Assembly (NCBI GenBank): GCA_964440305.1
Contig: CAYTRS010000039.1
Span: forward strand, 1 to 5,281
Length of the DNA stretch: 5,281 nucleotides
From: CAYTRS01 sp964440305
GTDB lineage: Bacteria > Patescibacteriota > Minisyncoccia > Moranbacterales > JAKLHP01
Direction: 5' to 3'
Position numbers and translations under genes: made by a program. The notes below the pieces were generated by a model. That model did no database searches. It saw nothing but the letters and a program-made list of their open reading frames with translations, and was not told the origin of the DNA. Below are positions 5,223-5,281 of the stretch, piece by piece; position 1 is the stretch's first letter, and each line of letters opens with the position of its first letter.

Positions 5223-5281
5223 TGATGGCGTGCTTTTTGTAGAACGAGCCAACGAGTTAGTTCTATGCGGCTTGCCTAAAG

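Overview
This window most likely comes from a member of the Candidate Phyla Radiation (Patescibacteria). That placement is an inference from four traits: a MurF without the usual N-terminal substrate domain, AT-rich repeats of the 'aaatttgaaattt' type, a 23S rRNA gene carrying insertions, and a very small orphan gene with an unusually strong ribosome-binding site. I could not run a phylogenetic placement. Everything that can be assigned a strand is on the + strand.

Left part (1-3417), cell envelope. The window opens in the last 60 codons of a class B penicillin-binding protein (FtsI/PBP2 type). A 180-base AT-rich spacer with two compact GC hairpins follows, then a complete murF-like Mur ligase (366-1670). 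A well-formed extended -10 promoter (1679-1707) precedes a 556-residue membrane histidine kinase (1747-3417). The first two genes fit a remnant of a division and cell-wall (dcw) cluster. The kinase has no response regulator beside it here.

Middle part (3403-4140), a run of short regulated units. A consensus promoter (TTGACA, 17 bases, TATAGT) lies inside the 3' end of the kinase gene. Three TGGGA boxes sit at its start point, followed by a structured leader with a perfect 9-bp hairpin and an 11-bp intrinsic terminator. A 72-residue membrane-anchored small protein follows, with a strong Shine-Dalgarno sequence, and then a long terminator. A further promoter (TTGACA at 3958) leads to a second structure, in which a terminator hairpin and an alternative hairpin compete for the same bases.

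Right part (4141-5281), rRNA. After a gene-free leader with another possible promoter, a 23S rRNA gene starts near 4373 and runs off the end. No 16S rRNA or tRNA lies upstream in the window, so the 23S gene appears unlinked or unusually arranged. Its domain I carries two AT-rich insertions of 163 and 164 bases. Their ends are nearly identical and pair as 18-bp closing helices, although they sit in two different rRNA hairpins. This looks like one family of intervening sequence present twice in one rRNA, and it is the most striking observation in the window.
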